This document shows, piece by piece, positions 21,672 to 22,558 of a stretch of 22,558 bases of DNA. Numbering within the stretch: the stretch's first letter is position 1; each line of letters opens with the position of its first letter. This DNA is from an uncultured Eubacteriales bacterium (GTDB lineage: Bacteria; Bacillota; Clostridia; Oscillospirales; Acutalibacteraceae). Both the position numbers and the translations under genes were made by a program. The notes below the pieces were generated by a model. That model was not told the DNA's origin. It searched no databases and worked only from the letters and a program-made list of their open reading frames with translations. Location: NCBI GenBank assembly GCA_934702115.1, contig CAKUYF010000008.1:1-22558 (forward strand), written 5' to 3'.

Positions 21672-21862
21672 AAAGTTATCCGGTTGAGGTTATTTATGAA
21701 GAGATAGCTTTTTTGGCTTATTACTTTCATTGGTCTCGCTGTGAGTTAATGGAATTACCGCATCGAGAAAGGATAAGGTTTTGTTCCGAAGTTTCAAAAA
21801 TAAATAAAAAGATGAATTCTGAATCGAGTGGCAATAGAAAAAATATATTTGACATAGATTAG
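21659..21862 (+). CDS. -1 frame extension: conserved small eCIS domain (YEEIAFLAYYFHW), no normal start codon
   Basis: In the -1 frame, 67 codons run to TAG at 21860-21862. The residues YPVEVIYEEIAFLAYYFHW followed by HRERIRF match a short protein family regularly found next to this place in eCIS loci (I recall it as DUF6760; not checked). The frame has no ATG, GTG or TTG between the preceding stop (21638-21640) and TTG 21713, which lies inside the conserved part, and the ATG at 21696 belongs to another frame and stops after three codons. The simplest reading is that it is made as a fusion: 121 residues of the assembly protein plus these 67, 188 in total. An ATT start at 21692 or a sequencing error are alternatives. 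Confidence 0.7.
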   Translation, partial: RGSLKSYPVEVIYEEIAFLAYYFHWSRCELMELPHRERIRFCSEVSKINKKMNSESSGNRKNIFDID

Positions 21863-21893
21863 AGTTTCTGCCCTTAAATAGGAGGATGGATGG

Positions 21894-22558
21894 ATGCTTG
21901 GATTAAATACTTATGCTACAACAGAAAACGGCGAAGCGGTTGATATGATACTTACGCCGAGAATATCCGCGATGGACTGTGCTTTTTCTTCATTTAATTT
22001 TATTGTTACGCTTAATGAGTTTACGTTTGGATTTCAAAGTGTTTCCGGATTTTCAATAGAAAAAAATGTTGATTACATTTCCGAAGGCGGAGTTAATGAC
22101 CATGAAATTATGGTTGAGAAGCCTTCTTATGAGCATCCGACTCTTACCTTTAAAAGAGGAATGATTATGAGAAGACCTACAACTAAAATTGAAACTGCAC
22201 GTGCTGCAGCGGCATCAATCTCGGATAATATAGCAAGAAAGACTGCGTTGATAGGTGTTAATATGATGGATCCTCAAGAAGCACTTGATTCAGGTCCTTC
22301 ACTTGGAATAATTAGAGTTTTTAGCAGAGAAAGAACGCTTAAAGCAATGTATTCTTTTTTATCTTTAGGTACTATTGCATGGAGAGGAGACGATCTGGAT
22401 GCCAGCTCGGGTAATATATTATGTGAAGAGTTCACGGTTGCTCATACTGGTTTAACAAGACATTCCTTGGATCCCATACCTCCAATTGTTGATAGCATTG
22501 TAAATTTAGTTTCTGATGCCAAGACTTTTAGTAATGCGCAATCGGTATATATTAAAGC
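21894..22558 (+). CDS. Second inner tube/tube-initiator protein, partial (runs off window)
   Basis: The 221 residues seen begin MLGLNTYATTENGEAVDMIL. They share the tube-family core with the first tube protein: FNFIVTLNEFTFGFQSVSGF followed by an SEGG turn, TLTFKRGM, and after an insertion CEEFTVAHTGL. The insertion at about residues 90-138 (alanine-rich, with ARAAAASISDN) is absent from the first copy, and a C-terminal tail runs past residue 187. In Afp-type particles a divergent second tube protein (Afp5-like) starts the tube on the baseplate, the likely role here. AGGAGG at 21880-21885 is eight bases from the ATG. The stop is outside the window. Confidence 0.88.
   Translation, partial: MLGLNTYATTENGEAVDMILTPRISAMDCAFSSFNFIVTLNEFTFGFQSVSGFSIEKNVDYISEGGVNDHEIMVEKPSYEHPTLTFKRGMIMRRPTTKIETARAAAASISDNIARKTALIGVNMMDPQEALDSGPSLGIIRVFSRERTLKAMYSFLSLGTIAWRGDDLDASSGNILCEEFTVAHTGLTRHSLDPIPPIVDSIVNLVSDAKTFSNAQSVYIK

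Noticed and set aside
21696..21707. ATG at 21696 as start of the small gene after the assembly protein
   Set aside because: It is in a different frame and reaches TAG after three codons, so it cannot give the conserved YEEIAF product.
1..22558. CRISPR array, insertion sequence, integrase or attachment site
   Set aside because: No regularly spaced repeats, transposase or integrase frames, or duplicated tRNA ends were found; the three tRNAs look complete and are not followed by repeated 3' ends.

Overview
The window is AT-rich, every gene I can support lies on the + strand, and it comes from a low-GC Gram-positive bacterium, most likely a member of the Clostridia. The reasons are the order of the ribosomal block (rplO-secY-adk-map-KOW gene-infA-rpmJ-rpsM-rpsK-rpsD-rpoA-rplQ), strong Shine-Dalgarno sites with many TTG/GTG starts, the four-cysteine forms of adenylate kinase and S4, and a K+-dependent membrane pyrophosphatase. 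I cannot name the genus from the sequence alone.

Region 1 (1-7089) is the end of the spc operon plus the alpha operon: SecYEG translocation, nucleotide and N-terminal methionine processing, translation initiation, ribosomal proteins and RNA polymerase alpha. Several hairpins interrupt it (after secY, before infA, between rpsD and rpoA, after rplQ), which suggests internal transcription control.

Region 2 (7247-15362) holds hppA (ion-pumping pyrophosphatase), rpsO and pnp (the common S15/PNPase pair), lepA and hemW. The 506-base gap before rpsO has a promoter with near-consensus -35 and -10 boxes, a terminator-like hairpin and a second hairpin next to the rpsO ribosome-binding site.

Region 3 (15402-17572) is a small mixed tRNA/protein operon. 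One perfect sigma-A-type promoter reads into tRNA-Met, tRNA-Glu, a cupin-like protein, an ASCH-like protein and tRNA-Val, followed by a second ASCH protein and then a MazF/EndoA toxin with no visible antitoxin.

Region 4 (17664-22558, cut by the window end) is the start of a contractile phage-tail-like particle locus, best matched to an extracellular contractile injection system (eCIS). It has an extended -10 promoter, a 5' leader folding on itself, a lysine/glutamate-rich protein of unknown function, the tail sheath, a tube protein, a small tail-assembly protein and a second tube protein. The most interesting point is that the small assembly protein ends on a T TTT TTC slippery heptamer, and the -1 frame continues for 67 codons into a conserved-looking domain that has no ordinary start codon of its own. 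This is the layout of the lambda G/GT tail-chaperone frameshift, here inside an eCIS-type cluster.
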